DNA of 52,288 bases from Pelagibacteraceae bacterium AG-349-O05. Its GTDB lineage: Bacteria; Pseudomonadota; Alphaproteobacteria; Pelagibacterales; Pelagibacteraceae. A model generated the notes under the pieces. That model had not been told where the DNA came from. It did no database searches and saw only the letters and a list, made by a program, of their open reading frames with translations. Position 1 is the first letter of the stretch. The number at the start of each line of letters is the position of its first letter. Below are positions 28,793 through 36,825 of this stretch, piece by piece. A program made the position numbers and the translations under genes. The stretch covers positions 1-52,288 of the forward strand of contig QCDE01000006.1 of assembly GCA_003281005.1 (NCBI GenBank), given 5' to 3'.

Positions 28793-30010
28793 TTAATTGA
28801 TATTTTTGGCTCTTTTTCTTGCGATTAACTGCGTAAGAGCATCAACCATAGTATCTGAGGCCTTAAATATTTCATTATTTTTAAACTCATGAGAAATATT
28901 TTTTTCTGGATTAGTTTTGTCTTCAATAACTATTCCTTCATCTGGTGAATTATTTTTTATATAAATTAATAAAAGCCATTCATCATCTGAGGCTTCGTCC
29001 CATTTAACAAATATTTCTCCTGTTTCAAATCTTCTATCTATACATCTAAAGATAGACATATGTCTTGTTATGTGTCTTTTATTTAATTGAAATACTAAAC
29101 TGCTAGCACTTCTGTAAAAACTTTCGAGAGCAAACTCAATTTTTTGTCTAGCTAAAGTATATTCTTTTTCTTTTTGTAAAAGTGTTTCTCTATCTTCATC
29201 TCCTTGAATTTTAACTCCTAAAGCCTCTACTCTTTCTCTAATTTTTTGATCTCTAATAATTCGATATTTTTCTTTTAATTTTTCTATTCTTTGTTGTAAG
29301 CCGGCGTAATCCTCTCTCTTTTCTCTTAAGGAAATTTTTTCCAATTTCTCTAATTCTTTAACCTCTCTAACTCTAAACTTTTCAATTTGCTTATCTAATT
29401 TTAATTGTTGTAAAAATTGCTTTTGTTTTTCTGCTTGTTCAATTCTTAAAAGAGCTTGTTCTTTTCTTAAGAATAGTTTTATTTCTTTTGTTCTTTGTTT
29501 TTCTAATCTAATTTCATCTTTTAAAGCTTGCTCTTTTAATTTAACTTTTAATTCAGCCTCTTTTTGCTTTTCTTTTGCAGCTTTAATCTTTTCTGATCTT
29601 TCTTTTTCTTGTTTTTCTATTTTTATTCTTCTTGCTTCATCTTTTTTTAGAATTTTATACTGTGAAATTGTGTCTGCTATTTTATCAAAAAATGCTTGGA
29701 TATATTTTTCAAAACCAAAATTTAATCTAAACTTAAATTCAGGCTTTAAAGAATTTTGAAAGCTAACTACTTTTAAAAGAAAATCTGGTTTCTTTGATAC
29801 AATAGATTTAGATTTTTTTGAGATCTTTATTTTTTTTTGTTGTTTTTTTAATTTATTATTTTTCTGTTTTCTTCGACTCTTAATTCTTTTTACTAATTTA
29901 TTTTTAATATTAAATTTATTTGATTTTTTAGATGTTTTTTTTGCTTTTTTTTTGGCTTTATTTTGATTTTTAGAAATACTTTTTTTTAATTTTTTGTTCT
30001 TTTTTTTCAT
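28793..30010 (-). CDS. Lys-rich coiled-coil protein, unrecognised
   Basis: A 405-residue protein from the ATG at 30010. A TTG eight codons upstream is in frame but less likely. Residues 1-70 are extremely Lys-rich (KKKNKKLKKSISKNQNK and similar). About residues 115-290 form a long charged coiled coil built from K/E/R/Q heptads. A globular C-terminal domain (about 300-395) carries FRCIDRRFETGEIFVKWDEA and SDDEWLLLIYIKNN. No signal peptide or membrane helix is seen. It follows cfa by 28 bases, suggesting co-transcription. The function is unknown, and a scaffold or nucleoid-binding role is only a guess. Confidence 0.75.
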   Translation of the reverse strand: MKKKNKKLKKSISKNQNKAKKKAKKTSKKSNKFNIKNKLVKRIKSRRKQKNNKLKKQQKKIKISKKSKSIVSKKPDFLLKVVSFQNSLKPEFKFRLNFGFEKYIQAFFDKIADTISQYKILKKDEARRIKIEKQEKERSEKIKAAKEKQKEAELKVKLKEQALKDEIRLEKQRTKEIKLFLRKEQALLRIEQAEKQKQFLQQLKLDKQIEKFRVREVKELEKLEKISLREKREDYAGLQQRIEKLKEKYRIIRDQKIRERVEALGVKIQGDEDRETLLQKEKEYTLARQKIEFALESFYRSASSLVFQLNKRHITRHMSIFRCIDRRFETGEIFVKWDEASDDEWLLLIYIKNNSPDEGIVIEDKTNPEKNISHEFKNNEIFKASDTMVDALTQLIARKRAKNIN

Positions 30011-30038
30011 TTTAAGGAGGTTAATTTCTACCAATTAT

Positions 30039-31229
30039 TTATTGATAAATATAGTCTCTTGTAACAGGCGTAGAAGAATAATTCTTTGTTAATTGAAATT
30101 GGTATACAACTTGATCTCCCCACTTAAATGCCATCTCACAACCAGCAAGATAAAATTCCCACATCCTAAAAAATCTTTCATCAAACATTTCAATAATTCT
30201 ATCTTTATTTCGAATACAATTTTCTTTCCAATGTCTTAGTGTATGTGAGTAATGAAGTCTTAAAACCTCAATATCTGCAACGATTAAGCCTGCTTTTTCA
30301 ATTGGTGTTGTTACCTCACTTAGACTTGGAGTATAGCCTCCTGGAAAAATATACTTAGTTATCCATGGATGTGGATCCCTTGGTGGATTAACCGATCCTA
30401 TAGTATGAATTAATGATACCCCGTCATCTTTTAAAAGTTTTTCAACCTGTGAAAAAAATTTTTTATAAAATTTTCTTCCTACATGTTCAAACATTCCAAC
30501 ACTAACTATTCTATCAAATTTTTCATTGAGCTCTCTATAATCCATTAACTTAAAATTTAATTGGTTTTCTAAATTAAGGTCTTTTGCTCTTTTCTTGCAG
30601 TAATTAAATTGATTTTCTGAAAGTGTAATGCCTGTTACTTCACAGTTTGCACTTTTTGCAATATCTATTGCTAGAGAACCCCATCCACATCCGATATCTA
30701 AAACTTTTTGATTTGGTTTTATATTAAGTTTTTTTATTATATGTTGAATTTTATTATTTTGAGCAGTTTCCAATGTATCTGTTTCATTTTTAAAATATGC
30801 ACATGAATATTGTCTTTTAGGATCCAAAAATAAGTCATAAAGATCATCCGAAATATCATAATGATGCGAAACATTCATCTTAGATTTCTTTATAAAATTA
30901 AAATTAGTTAAATATCTATAAGAACCTCTTAATCTATTAATCAAATAACTAAAAAAATTTAAGTCTCCTCTTCCAAAATTCATTAAAGAGAGATCCAAAA
31001 AATCAGTTAGCGTTCCATTTTCAATAGTTATTTCACCATCTGTGTATGCTTCACCAAAATATAAATCAGGATGAAACAGTAACTTATAATGAAGATTTTT
31101 ATTTAAAATTTTTAATTTTATAGGGTTTTCACTTTTTGGATTTCCAATGATGTAACTTTTTGAATTAGCATCAACTAATATAAATCCATCTTTTTTAAAA
31201 ACATTATTTAAAAATCTAGCTAATTGCAT
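30039..31229 (-). CDS. cfa: Cyclopropane-fatty-acyl-phospholipid synthase family methyltransferase
   Basis: A 396-residue SAM-dependent enzyme of the CFA synthase family. It has the lipid-binding N-terminus with YGEAYTDG-like DLYFGEAYTDGEITIENG, the block HYDISDDLYDLFLDPKRQYSCAYF, and the SAM motif VLDIGCGWGSLAIDIA. The catalytic region includes DYRELNEKFDRIVSVGMFEHVG. It adds a methylene bridge to unsaturated phospholipid acyl chains. It abuts the DapA-like gene directly (31229/31230). A related enzyme making methylated lipids cannot be fully excluded. Confidence 0.93.
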   Translation of the reverse strand: MQLARFLNNVFKKDGFILVDANSKSYIIGNPKSENPIKLKILNKNLHYKLLFHPDLYFGEAYTDGEITIENGTLTDFLDLSLMNFGRGDLNFFSYLINRLRGSYRYLTNFNFIKKSKMNVSHHYDISDDLYDLFLDPKRQYSCAYFKNETDTLETAQNNKIQHIIKKLNIKPNQKVLDIGCGWGSLAIDIAKSANCEVTGITLSENQFNYCKKRAKDLNLENQLNFKLMDYRELNEKFDRIVSVGMFEHVGRKFYKKFFSQVEKLLKDDGVSLIHTIGSVNPPRDPHPWITKYIFPGGYTPSLSEVTTPIEKAGLIVADIEVLRLHYSHTLRHWKENCIRNKDRIIEMFDERFFRMWEFYLAGCEMAFKWGDQVVYQFQLTKNYSSTPVTRDYIYQ

Positions 31230-32114
31230 TTAAGCTGCCTTTGTATTTTTTAGTGAAAAATTTAATTTTTCTAAATTATTGATTAAATCCAATTCTTCTT
31301 TAGCATTTAAAATGCTTAGTGGTGGTAAAAGATTTTTATAATATATTTCTTTTTTAGTAAAGTATGTATGTAAACCTGAGATCAAATTATATTTTTCAAA
31401 TTCAGCTCTTATATCACAAAGATTTTGGTTTACTGTCTGATCTTGTCCATCATTAAAATCATCATACACCTTTCTTGCCAATAAAGAAGTAGCATTACAT
31501 GTAGCTGTAATAATTCCTGAACAGCCTAATTGAAGTCCTTTAAATAATTTAGATTCTGATCCAGGTAAAACTGAAAAATTATCAATTTTTAAGTTTTCAT
31601 AAAGATTGTAAGAACTATCTTTTACTCCAATAATATTTTTTGGATATTTTTTTACTAACTCTTCAATACATTCAATACTAAACTTATAACCACAGAGTTT
31701 TTCAAAATTATATAGTACTATTTCACAATCAGACATTACTTCTACTATTTTGCTATAAAATTCTATTACCTCTTTATCTCCATATTTATAGTAAGCAGGC
31801 GGCATAATTAAGAATCTATTAAAGCCTAAAGATTTAGAAACTCTCATTAAGTTAATTGTTTCACCTAAAGAATTTAAACCAGTACCAATAATATATTTTT
31901 CTTTGTGTTTGCTTAAAGTCAGATGATTTAACAAATTAATTTTTTCAGAGACAGGTATAAGTTGAGCCTGCCCTGTACTTCCAAATATAGCTGCTCCGTG
32001 ACAACCATTGTCTATAACCATTTCTGCGTGCAGAATGGTTTTTTTAATATCAAGCGTCAAATCATCATTTAAGATCGACATTGAAGCCGCATAAATACCT
32101 TTAATTTTACTCAT
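31230..32114 (-). CDS. Dihydrodipicolinate synthase / N-acetylneuraminate lyase family aldolase
   Basis: A 294-residue class I aldolase barrel. The Schiff-base Lys is in IIGVKDSSYN and the catalytic Tyr in EIVLYNFEKLCGY. Two usual DapA features differ: GTTGE is GSTGQ here, and the Arg after the Tyr block (P-x-R-T in DapA) is replaced by EKL. This argues against true DapA and for another substrate in the family, such as a keto-sugar acid. It sits with cfa and near a GT9 glycosyltransferase, which does not settle the question. Confidence 0.8.
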   Translation of the reverse strand: MSKIKGIYAASMSILNDDLTLDIKKTILHAEMVIDNGCHGAAIFGSTGQAQLIPVSEKINLLNHLTLSKHKEKYIIGTGLNSLGETINLMRVSKSLGFNRFLIMPPAYYKYGDKEVIEFYSKIVEVMSDCEIVLYNFEKLCGYKFSIECIEELVKKYPKNIIGVKDSSYNLYENLKIDNFSVLPGSESKLFKGLQLGCSGIITATCNATSLLARKVYDDFNDGQDQTVNQNLCDIRAEFEKYNLISGLHTYFTKKEIYYKNLLPPLSILNAKEELDLINNLEKLNFSLKNTKAA

Positions 32115-32163
32115 AGTAAAAATTTATATAAAAATATTAATTAGTAAAGTTTATAAATTAACT

Positions 32164-33123
32164 ATGAAAATATTAGCTATTCAAAACAGAATGGGCATAG
32201 GTGATACTGTAATTTTTCTACCTTTTATAAAAGCTATTTCAAATAAATTCGGTGTACCCGTTAGTTTGTTGGTTAAAGAAAATTCAAAAGCTAACGAGTT
32301 TTTAAATCAAACAAATTATATTGATGAAATAATTCACTTAGAAAGAGACAATAAAATAAATCAAAAACATGATGGTTTTAAAGGATTTTTCAAATTAGCA
32401 AGTGATTTAAAAAAATATAATTTCGATAAAGTTTTTATATTCAATTCTTCTTTGAGATATAATTTAATTTCTAGATTAGCGGGTATCAAAGAAATATTTC
32501 AATACCCTTTATTTGAAAAACAAAATCAACACATTACAGAATCTGCTAAAAAATTAATAAAAAAGTGTTTAGATATTGAAACTAGTGATAATCCAGAAAT
32601 TCAAATTGAAAATGATCTTGTTCAAAAATCAGCAGTAAAATTTAATATAAATGATAAACTTAATATTTTGTTGGGTATAGGTGGCTCAGGCCCAACAAAA
32701 AGAATACCATCAAAAACTTTTCTAAGCGTAATGGAAAGATTAGAAAATTTTAAAAAATGTAGGTTTTTTTTGGCTACAGGTAAAAATGAAGATGAGCAAA
32801 AAATCTTAATGGAAATATTAAATTCAAAATTTAGAGAAAAGTGTGTTGCTTTAGATAACCTAAGTATAAAAGAAATATTACCTATTATAAAAAATTGTAA
32901 CGTTGCAATTTGCAATGATACAAGTTTCTCGCATTTATCATCAGCATTAGGAATTAAAACAATTACATTAATGGCAGATACACCATTAATTTATGGTTCT
33001 TATAATATAAATATGCATCCAATAATTCCTGATGGAGAAACTACTGTTTCTCACAACACTCATGGTAAAGATAAAATAAATCCAGATAAGATTTATGAAA
33101 AACTATTATCAATAATTAATTAA
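32164..33123 (+). CDS. Glycosyltransferase family 9 (heptosyltransferase-like)
   Basis: A 319-residue GT9 protein. It opens with ILAIQNRMGIGDTVIFLPFI, the nucleotide-sugar glycine loop of ADP-heptose transferases. The C-terminal domain has GGSGPTKRIPSKTFLSVM and the acceptor/donor block VAICNDTSFSHLSSALGIKTITLM. It is most probably involved in outer-membrane surface sugar assembly. The exact sugar is unknown. Its stop overlaps the convergent J-domain gene by four bases (TTAA). Confidence 0.85.
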   Translation: MKILAIQNRMGIGDTVIFLPFIKAISNKFGVPVSLLVKENSKANEFLNQTNYIDEIIHLERDNKINQKHDGFKGFFKLASDLKKYNFDKVFIFNSSLRYNLISRLAGIKEIFQYPLFEKQNQHITESAKKLIKKCLDIETSDNPEIQIENDLVQKSAVKFNINDKLNILLGIGGSGPTKRIPSKTFLSVMERLENFKKCRFFLATGKNEDEQKILMEILNSKFREKCVALDNLSIKEILPIIKNCNVAICNDTSFSHLSSALGIKTITLMADTPLIYGSYNINMHPIIPDGETTVSHNTHGKDKINPDKIYEKLLSIIN

Positions 33124-33623
33124 GAAATATCTTTAAGAACTATTTCTTTAGCTTCATTTACTATAGCTGACAACCTTGAAGTCTCTGGAGAAATATCTGG
33201 GTGAATTTTTTTTTGAATTTTTTGGTAAGCTTTATTTAGTGCTTCTTTAGTTGGTTTTTTATTAATATCTAAATTTAAAATTTTATATGCCTCAGATATT
33301 GTTAATGATGAAGAATTATTATTTTGATACTGATTAAAAGAAAATCTTCCAGAATTTCTCAAAGTTTGAATAAGTCTATAAAGAGAAACCAATTGTATCA
33401 ATGATAAACCTTTAAGTTTAACTAAAGCAAGACTTGCAAGAGTTAATGGTAATGTGAGTAGAAATTTTCCACCAATAGCAAATAAAACTGCTAATAAAGC
33501 CAACAATAAAATTGTTATCAGCCTCACTCCTTTTGACATTTTTTTTGGAGAAATATTTGACCACCACCTCAATAAAAAATATAAGATGACTAAAATTACA
33601 AGTAGATAAATAATAATATTCAT
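33120..33623 (-). CDS. Membrane-anchored J-domain protein
   Basis: A 167-residue protein with a C-terminal J domain. From the ATG at 33623 (preceded by AAGGA; a longer TTG frame was rejected) there are two membrane segments, about 2-19 and 34-70. The J domain (about 107-165) begins LTISEAYKILNLD and has the HPD tripeptide at 141-143 that stimulates DnaK ATPase. The order, membrane first and J domain last, resembles the type III J proteins common in Alphaproteobacteria. It is divergent from ptrB by 15 bases. Confidence 0.87.
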   Translation of the reverse strand: MNIIIYLLVILVILYFLLRWWSNISPKKMSKGVRLITILLLALLAVLFAIGGKFLLTLPLTLASLALVKLKGLSLIQLVSLYRLIQTLRNSGRFSFNQYQNNNSSSLTISEAYKILNLDINKKPTKEALNKAYQKIQKKIHPDISPETSRLSAIVNEAKEIVLKDIS

Positions 33624-33638
33624 ATATTTCCTTATTAG

Positions 33639-35717
33639 ATGAAAGTACCACAACTTAAAAAAAAACTAGAGATAAAAACTTGTCACAATATTGATTGGGA
33701 AGACAATTACAGCTGGATTCATCAAGATAATATTTTGGAAGTTCTCAGAGATAAAAGTAAGTTAGATCCTGAAGTTAAAAAATATTTAGAAGATGAAAAT
33801 GCTTACTCGGAACATCATTTAAAAGATACAAAAGATATACAAAAAAAATTATTTGATGAGATTAAAGCAAGAATTAAATTAGATGATGAATCTTTACCTT
33901 ATAAAGATCACACCTATGAGTATTGGACAAAAACTACAACAAAAGGAAATTATTCTATAAAACTTAGAAAAAAAATTGGTTCAGAAAATATTGAGGAAAT
34001 ATGGAATGGAGATAAAGAAAAAGAAAAACTTAAAACTGAATATTTTGGGATTGGAGATTTAGAAGTAAGTAACAATGATAAATATCTAGGATATTCTTTA
34101 GATCTTAAAGGATCTGAATATTATACAATTTATTTAAGAGATATAAAAACAAACAAAATTATTTCAAAAGAAATTGCAGAAACATCAGGGGGAATAACAT
34201 TTAGTTTAGATGATAAATTTATTTTTTATTCTAAACTTGATGAAAATCATAGAGCAAGAACAATATACAGACACACAATAGGTGATTTTGAGGGCAAAGA
34301 TGAGTTAATATTTGAGGAGAAAAGCGAGGCTTTTACAGTAGGAATTGGAAAAAGCTCAGATGAAAAATATTTTTTTATAAATACTTCTGACCATAATACT
34401 TCAGAGCAATATTACTTTAAATCAGACGAATTAAATCCATCTCCAAAACTAATTATTAAAAGAGAAAGAGGTGTTCTGTATTCTGTTAATTCATGGGAAG
34501 GTAAATTTTACAATCATACAAATAAAAATGCTGAAGACTTTAAAATTGATATTTGTGACAATTTAGAAAATCAAAATTGGAAAACATATATTCCAGCAAA
34601 AGAAGAAGTTTTAATTGGTGGATTAACATTCCTAAAAAATTGGATTATTCGTGGTGAAACATCAGGTGCACTAGATAAATTATTTGTCAAAAACATTTCT
34701 ACAAATATAGAAGAAGAATTAATTTTTTCTGATGAGTCTGTTTATGTTCCAGGAGTAAGCTTAACTCAAAAAGATAGAAATACTGATGAAGTTCATTTAG
34801 GATACTCATCACCTAAAACTCCTTCTAGAGTATTTAAATATAATTTAGCAAAAAAATCTAAAGAACTTGTTAAAGAACAAGAGATCCCATCTGGTCATAA
34901 TAAAGATGACTATATTGTTGAGAGAGTTGAGTTTAAATCTCATGACGGAAGAATGGTTCCATTAACAATTACTAGACACAAAAAAACAAAAATTGATGGG
35001 TCTGCAAATGTTTTATTGTATGGATATGGGTCTTATGGAAATTCTATGTCCCCAAGTTTTTCTTCTACAAGATTTAGTCTTATAAATAGAGATATAATTT
35101 GGGCTACAGCTCACATTAGAGGTGGTATGGAAAAAGGTATGAAGTGGTGGAAAGAGGGAAAATTAACAAACAAAAAAAATACTTTTGAAGATTATATTTA
35201 CGCAGCAAAATATTTGATCGAAAAGAATTATACGTCAAAAGGAAATATTATTGGAATGGGTGGATCAGCTGGAGGATTATTAATGGGAGCTGTTGTCAAT
35301 CAATCTCCTGAATTATTTTTAGGAATTATTATGGCTGTTCCTTTTGTAGATTCTTTAACAACAAATCTAGATCATTCTTTACCTTTAACTGTTGGAGAAT
35401 TTGACGAATTTGGAAATGCAAAAGAGAATAAAGAACACTTTGATTATATTTTTTCATATGCACCCTACAACAATATTAAAAAAATGGATTATCCACATAT
35501 TTTTATTACAACAAGTTTAAGTGATAATAGAGTTTTATTTGATGAACCTGCAAAGTTCACAGCAAAACTTAGAGACTATAAAACAGATAATAATTTGCTT
35601 CTATTGAAAACCGAAATGAATGCTGGTCATGGTGGAAAATCAGGAAGAGATGGCACAATAGAAGAAATTGCTATTGACTATGCATTTGCATTAAAAATTT
35701 CTAAAAAAATTAAGTAA
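33639..35717 (+). CDS. ptrB: Oligopeptidase B (prolyl oligopeptidase family, S9A)
   Basis: A 692-residue serine peptidase. The N-terminal beta-propeller (about 80-400) limits substrates to short peptides, cutting after Arg/Lys in this family. The C-terminal alpha/beta-hydrolase domain has the nucleophile Ser543 in GMGGSAGGLLMG. The likely His is in the late NAGHGGKSGRDG block. VLLYGYGSYGNSM and TAHIRGGMEKGMKWW are further family landmarks. No signal peptide is visible, so it is cytoplasmic. The ATG at 33639 lies 15 bases from the divergent J-domain gene. Confidence 0.95.
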   Translation: MKVPQLKKKLEIKTCHNIDWEDNYSWIHQDNILEVLRDKSKLDPEVKKYLEDENAYSEHHLKDTKDIQKKLFDEIKARIKLDDESLPYKDHTYEYWTKTTTKGNYSIKLRKKIGSENIEEIWNGDKEKEKLKTEYFGIGDLEVSNNDKYLGYSLDLKGSEYYTIYLRDIKTNKIISKEIAETSGGITFSLDDKFIFYSKLDENHRARTIYRHTIGDFEGKDELIFEEKSEAFTVGIGKSSDEKYFFINTSDHNTSEQYYFKSDELNPSPKLIIKRERGVLYSVNSWEGKFYNHTNKNAEDFKIDICDNLENQNWKTYIPAKEEVLIGGLTFLKNWIIRGETSGALDKLFVKNISTNIEEELIFSDESVYVPGVSLTQKDRNTDEVHLGYSSPKTPSRVFKYNLAKKSKELVKEQEIPSGHNKDDYIVERVEFKSHDGRMVPLTITRHKKTKIDGSANVLLYGYGSYGNSMSPSFSSTRFSLINRDIIWATAHIRGGMEKGMKWWKEGKLTNKKNTFEDYIYAAKYLIEKNYTSKGNIIGMGGSAGGLLMGAVVNQSPELFLGIIMAVPFVDSLTTNLDHSLPLTVGEFDEFGNAKENKEHFDYIFSYAPYNNIKKMDYPHIFITTSLSDNRVLFDEPAKFTAKLRDYKTDNNLLLLKTEMNAGHGGKSGRDGTIEEIAIDYAFALKISKKIK

Positions 35718-35726
35718 ATTTTCAAT

Positions 35727-35754
35727 CTTGAAAAAAACAAATTAATTACCATAT
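35727..35754 (+). promoter_or_regulatory. Heat-shock sigma factor (RpoH)-type promoter of hsp20
   Basis: CTTGAAA (35727-35733) is followed after 13 bases by TACCATAT (35747-35754). The E. coli sigma-32 consensus is CTTGAAA, 11-16 bases, CCCCATNT, so the -35 matches fully and the -10 octamer 6 of 8. The predicted transcription start is near 35761, just before the two leader hairpins. Its spacing equals that of the groESL promoter. Confidence 0.78.
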
Positions 35755-35761
35755 AAATCTA

Positions 35762-35811
35762 GTAAGTCGCCTAATGGGGCTTACATAAATAAACTTGCTT
35801 AACAAAGGAGG
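35762..35811 (+). promoter_or_regulatory. ROSE-like RNA thermometer in the hsp20 leader
   Basis: The leader folds into two hairpins. Hairpin 1 pairs GTAAGTC/CC (35762-35771, one bulged G) with GGGGCTTAC (35776-35784) around TAAT. Hairpin 2 pairs CUUGCUU (35794-35800) with AAGGAGG (35805-35811) around AACA, giving six pairs and one G.G mismatch and covering the whole Shine-Dalgarno sequence. ROSE elements of alphaproteobacterial small heat-shock genes are defined by a U(U/C)GCU stretch opposite the SD with a G.G pair, exactly as seen here. Melting on warming would expose the ribosome site. This is inference from pairing, with no experimental support. Confidence 0.72.
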
Positions 35812-35816
35812 ATATT

Positions 35817-36263
35817 ATGACAAGTAAGGATCTATCTATATTTAACTCACTAAGACCTTTTTCAATTGGTTTTGACGACATGTTCGACCAATTCGAAAAT
35901 ATGTTAGGAAATGGGAATTTGACAATGCAGTCAAATTATCCACCATACAACATCAGAAAGACCGGCAAAGACAACTATGAGATTGAAGTAGCACTAGCCG
36001 GCTTTAGTAAAAAAGACGTTGAGGTTGAGTTCGAGGATAATTTATTAACAGTTAGAACAAAACAAGTTGATAAGTCTGAGGACAGTGATGTTAATGGAGA
36101 AATAATTCATAAGGGTATTTCTCAAAGACAATTTGCAAGATCATTCACTATTGCCGACGATGTAAAAGTTAATGGTGCTGAACTTAAAGATGGTCTTTTA
36201 ACAATATCTTGTGAAAGAATAATTCCAGAGCACAAAAAAAAGAAGCTTATTGAGATTAAATAA
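35817..36263 (+). CDS. Small heat-shock protein, Hsp20/alpha-crystallin family
   Basis: A 148-residue ATP-independent holdase chaperone of the IbpA type. The alpha-crystallin domain spans about residues 38-135, with YNIRKTGKDNYEIEVALAGF, the LTVRTKQ strand and a late AELKDGLLTISCER block that closes the domain. The C-terminal tail ends IEIK, a form of the oligomerising I-x-I motif. It has a strong SD (GGAGG, 35807-35811) that is folded into the thermometer. It is the only gene of its transcription unit, ending at a perfect hairpin downstream. Confidence 0.95.
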   Translation: MTSKDLSIFNSLRPFSIGFDDMFDQFENMLGNGNLTMQSNYPPYNIRKTGKDNYEIEVALAGFSKKDVEVEFEDNLLTVRTKQVDKSEDSDVNGEIIHKGISQRQFARSFTIADDVKVNGAELKDGLLTISCERIIPEHKKKKLIEIK

Positions 36264-36276
36264 GTCTTAAACCTTG

Positions 36277-36300
36277 CTTGTGGGGACTTCTCCCCACAAG
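36277..36300 (+). terminator. Hairpin after hsp20, possible terminator or 3' stabiliser
   Basis: A perfect 10-base-pair stem CTTGTGGGGA/TCCCCACAAG (36277-36286 and 36291-36300) closes a CTTC loop 13 bases after the hsp20 stop. It is unusually GC-rich for this DNA. It is followed by TACGAATAAAT rather than a T run. That argues against a standard Rho-independent terminator and for a stabilising or Rho-assisted end. The remainder of the gap to 36393 holds nothing I recognise. Confidence 0.6.
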
Positions 36301-36393
36301 TACGAATAAATCCTAAAACCGATTAATTTATAAAAGATTTTTATATATTACTAAAAAACCTATTATGAGCAGATTTGTTTCAAACAATAAATT

Positions 36394-36699
36394 TTAGAAA
36401 CACCCGTTTGATACAAAACCGATAACTATATTCTCTGAATTTATCTCAAACCTTCGTTCACAAGGTACGAGGTATTTTTTACTATTATAAACTAGCTCAA
36501 AATTTCCTTTGGCATTTTTAAAGTCTTCGTCTGGTTTTCCAAGCTCCATCTGAAGTTCGCTAGCTGATTTTCCAAGAAATTTACTTAATTTTTCATTTTC
36601 CTTTTCAACTATAGCATCTGTTTTATCTTTTACAGTTTGGCACCCTGAAAAAAAAACTATGATGATTAAAAGACTTAATACTGATTTAAATTTTAACAT
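36394..36699 (-). CDS. Small predicted lipoprotein, unrecognised
   Basis: A 101-residue protein with a signal peptide and lipobox FFSGC, giving acylated Cys20. The mature part has a short Lys/Glu helix (DKTDAIVEKENEKLSKFL), then KSASELQMELGKPDEDFKN, a short segment reminiscent of the SmpA/OmlA-type beta motif. Two Cys near the end (VPCERRFE and SNGCF) might form a disulfide. No family assignment is secure. It is divergent from the deaminase gene across a 126-base region with inverted repeats. Confidence 0.75.
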   Translation of the reverse strand: MLKFKSVLSLLIIIVFFSGCQTVKDKTDAIVEKENEKLSKFLGKSASELQMELGKPDEDFKNAKGNFELVYNSKKYLVPCERRFEINSENIVIGFVSNGCF

Positions 36700-36725
36700 A
36701 AGTTCAAATTAACATTTTTTTGTTT

Positions 36726-36764
36726 AATAAATTATTAACTTTTAAGTTGTATAAATAATTTATT
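36726..36764. promoter_or_regulatory. Nested inverted repeat between lipoprotein and deaminase genes
   Basis: Two 11-base arms, AATAAATTATT (36726-36736) and its exact reverse complement AATAATTTATT (36754-36764), flank an inner dyad AACTT-TT-AAGTT (36737-36748) and five unpaired bases. It lies between the divergent lipoprotein and deaminase starts (gap 36700-36825). It could be an operator or cruciform site. AT-rich DNA makes such repeats easier by chance, so this is tentative. No other element is recognised in that gap. Confidence 0.35.
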
Positions 36765-36825
36765 TCTTATTACTTTAGACTTAATTATAGTAACAATTGT
36801 GTTCTTTATTTGATAGTTCAAGCAT

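Noticed and set aside
30011..30034. TTG start eight codons upstream for the coiled-coil protein
   Set aside because: The ATG at 30010 is a better start; the AGGAGG seen nearby is on the opposite strand and cannot serve as an SD for this gene.
36364..36396. 10-codon ORF between hsp20 and the lipoprotein
   Set aside because: Too short, no SD, and it runs into the end of the convergent lipoprotein gene.
36700..36825. Possible purine riboswitch ahead of the importer genes
   Set aside because: I looked for the conserved purine-aptamer bases and three-way junction and did not find them; only AT-rich repeats are present.
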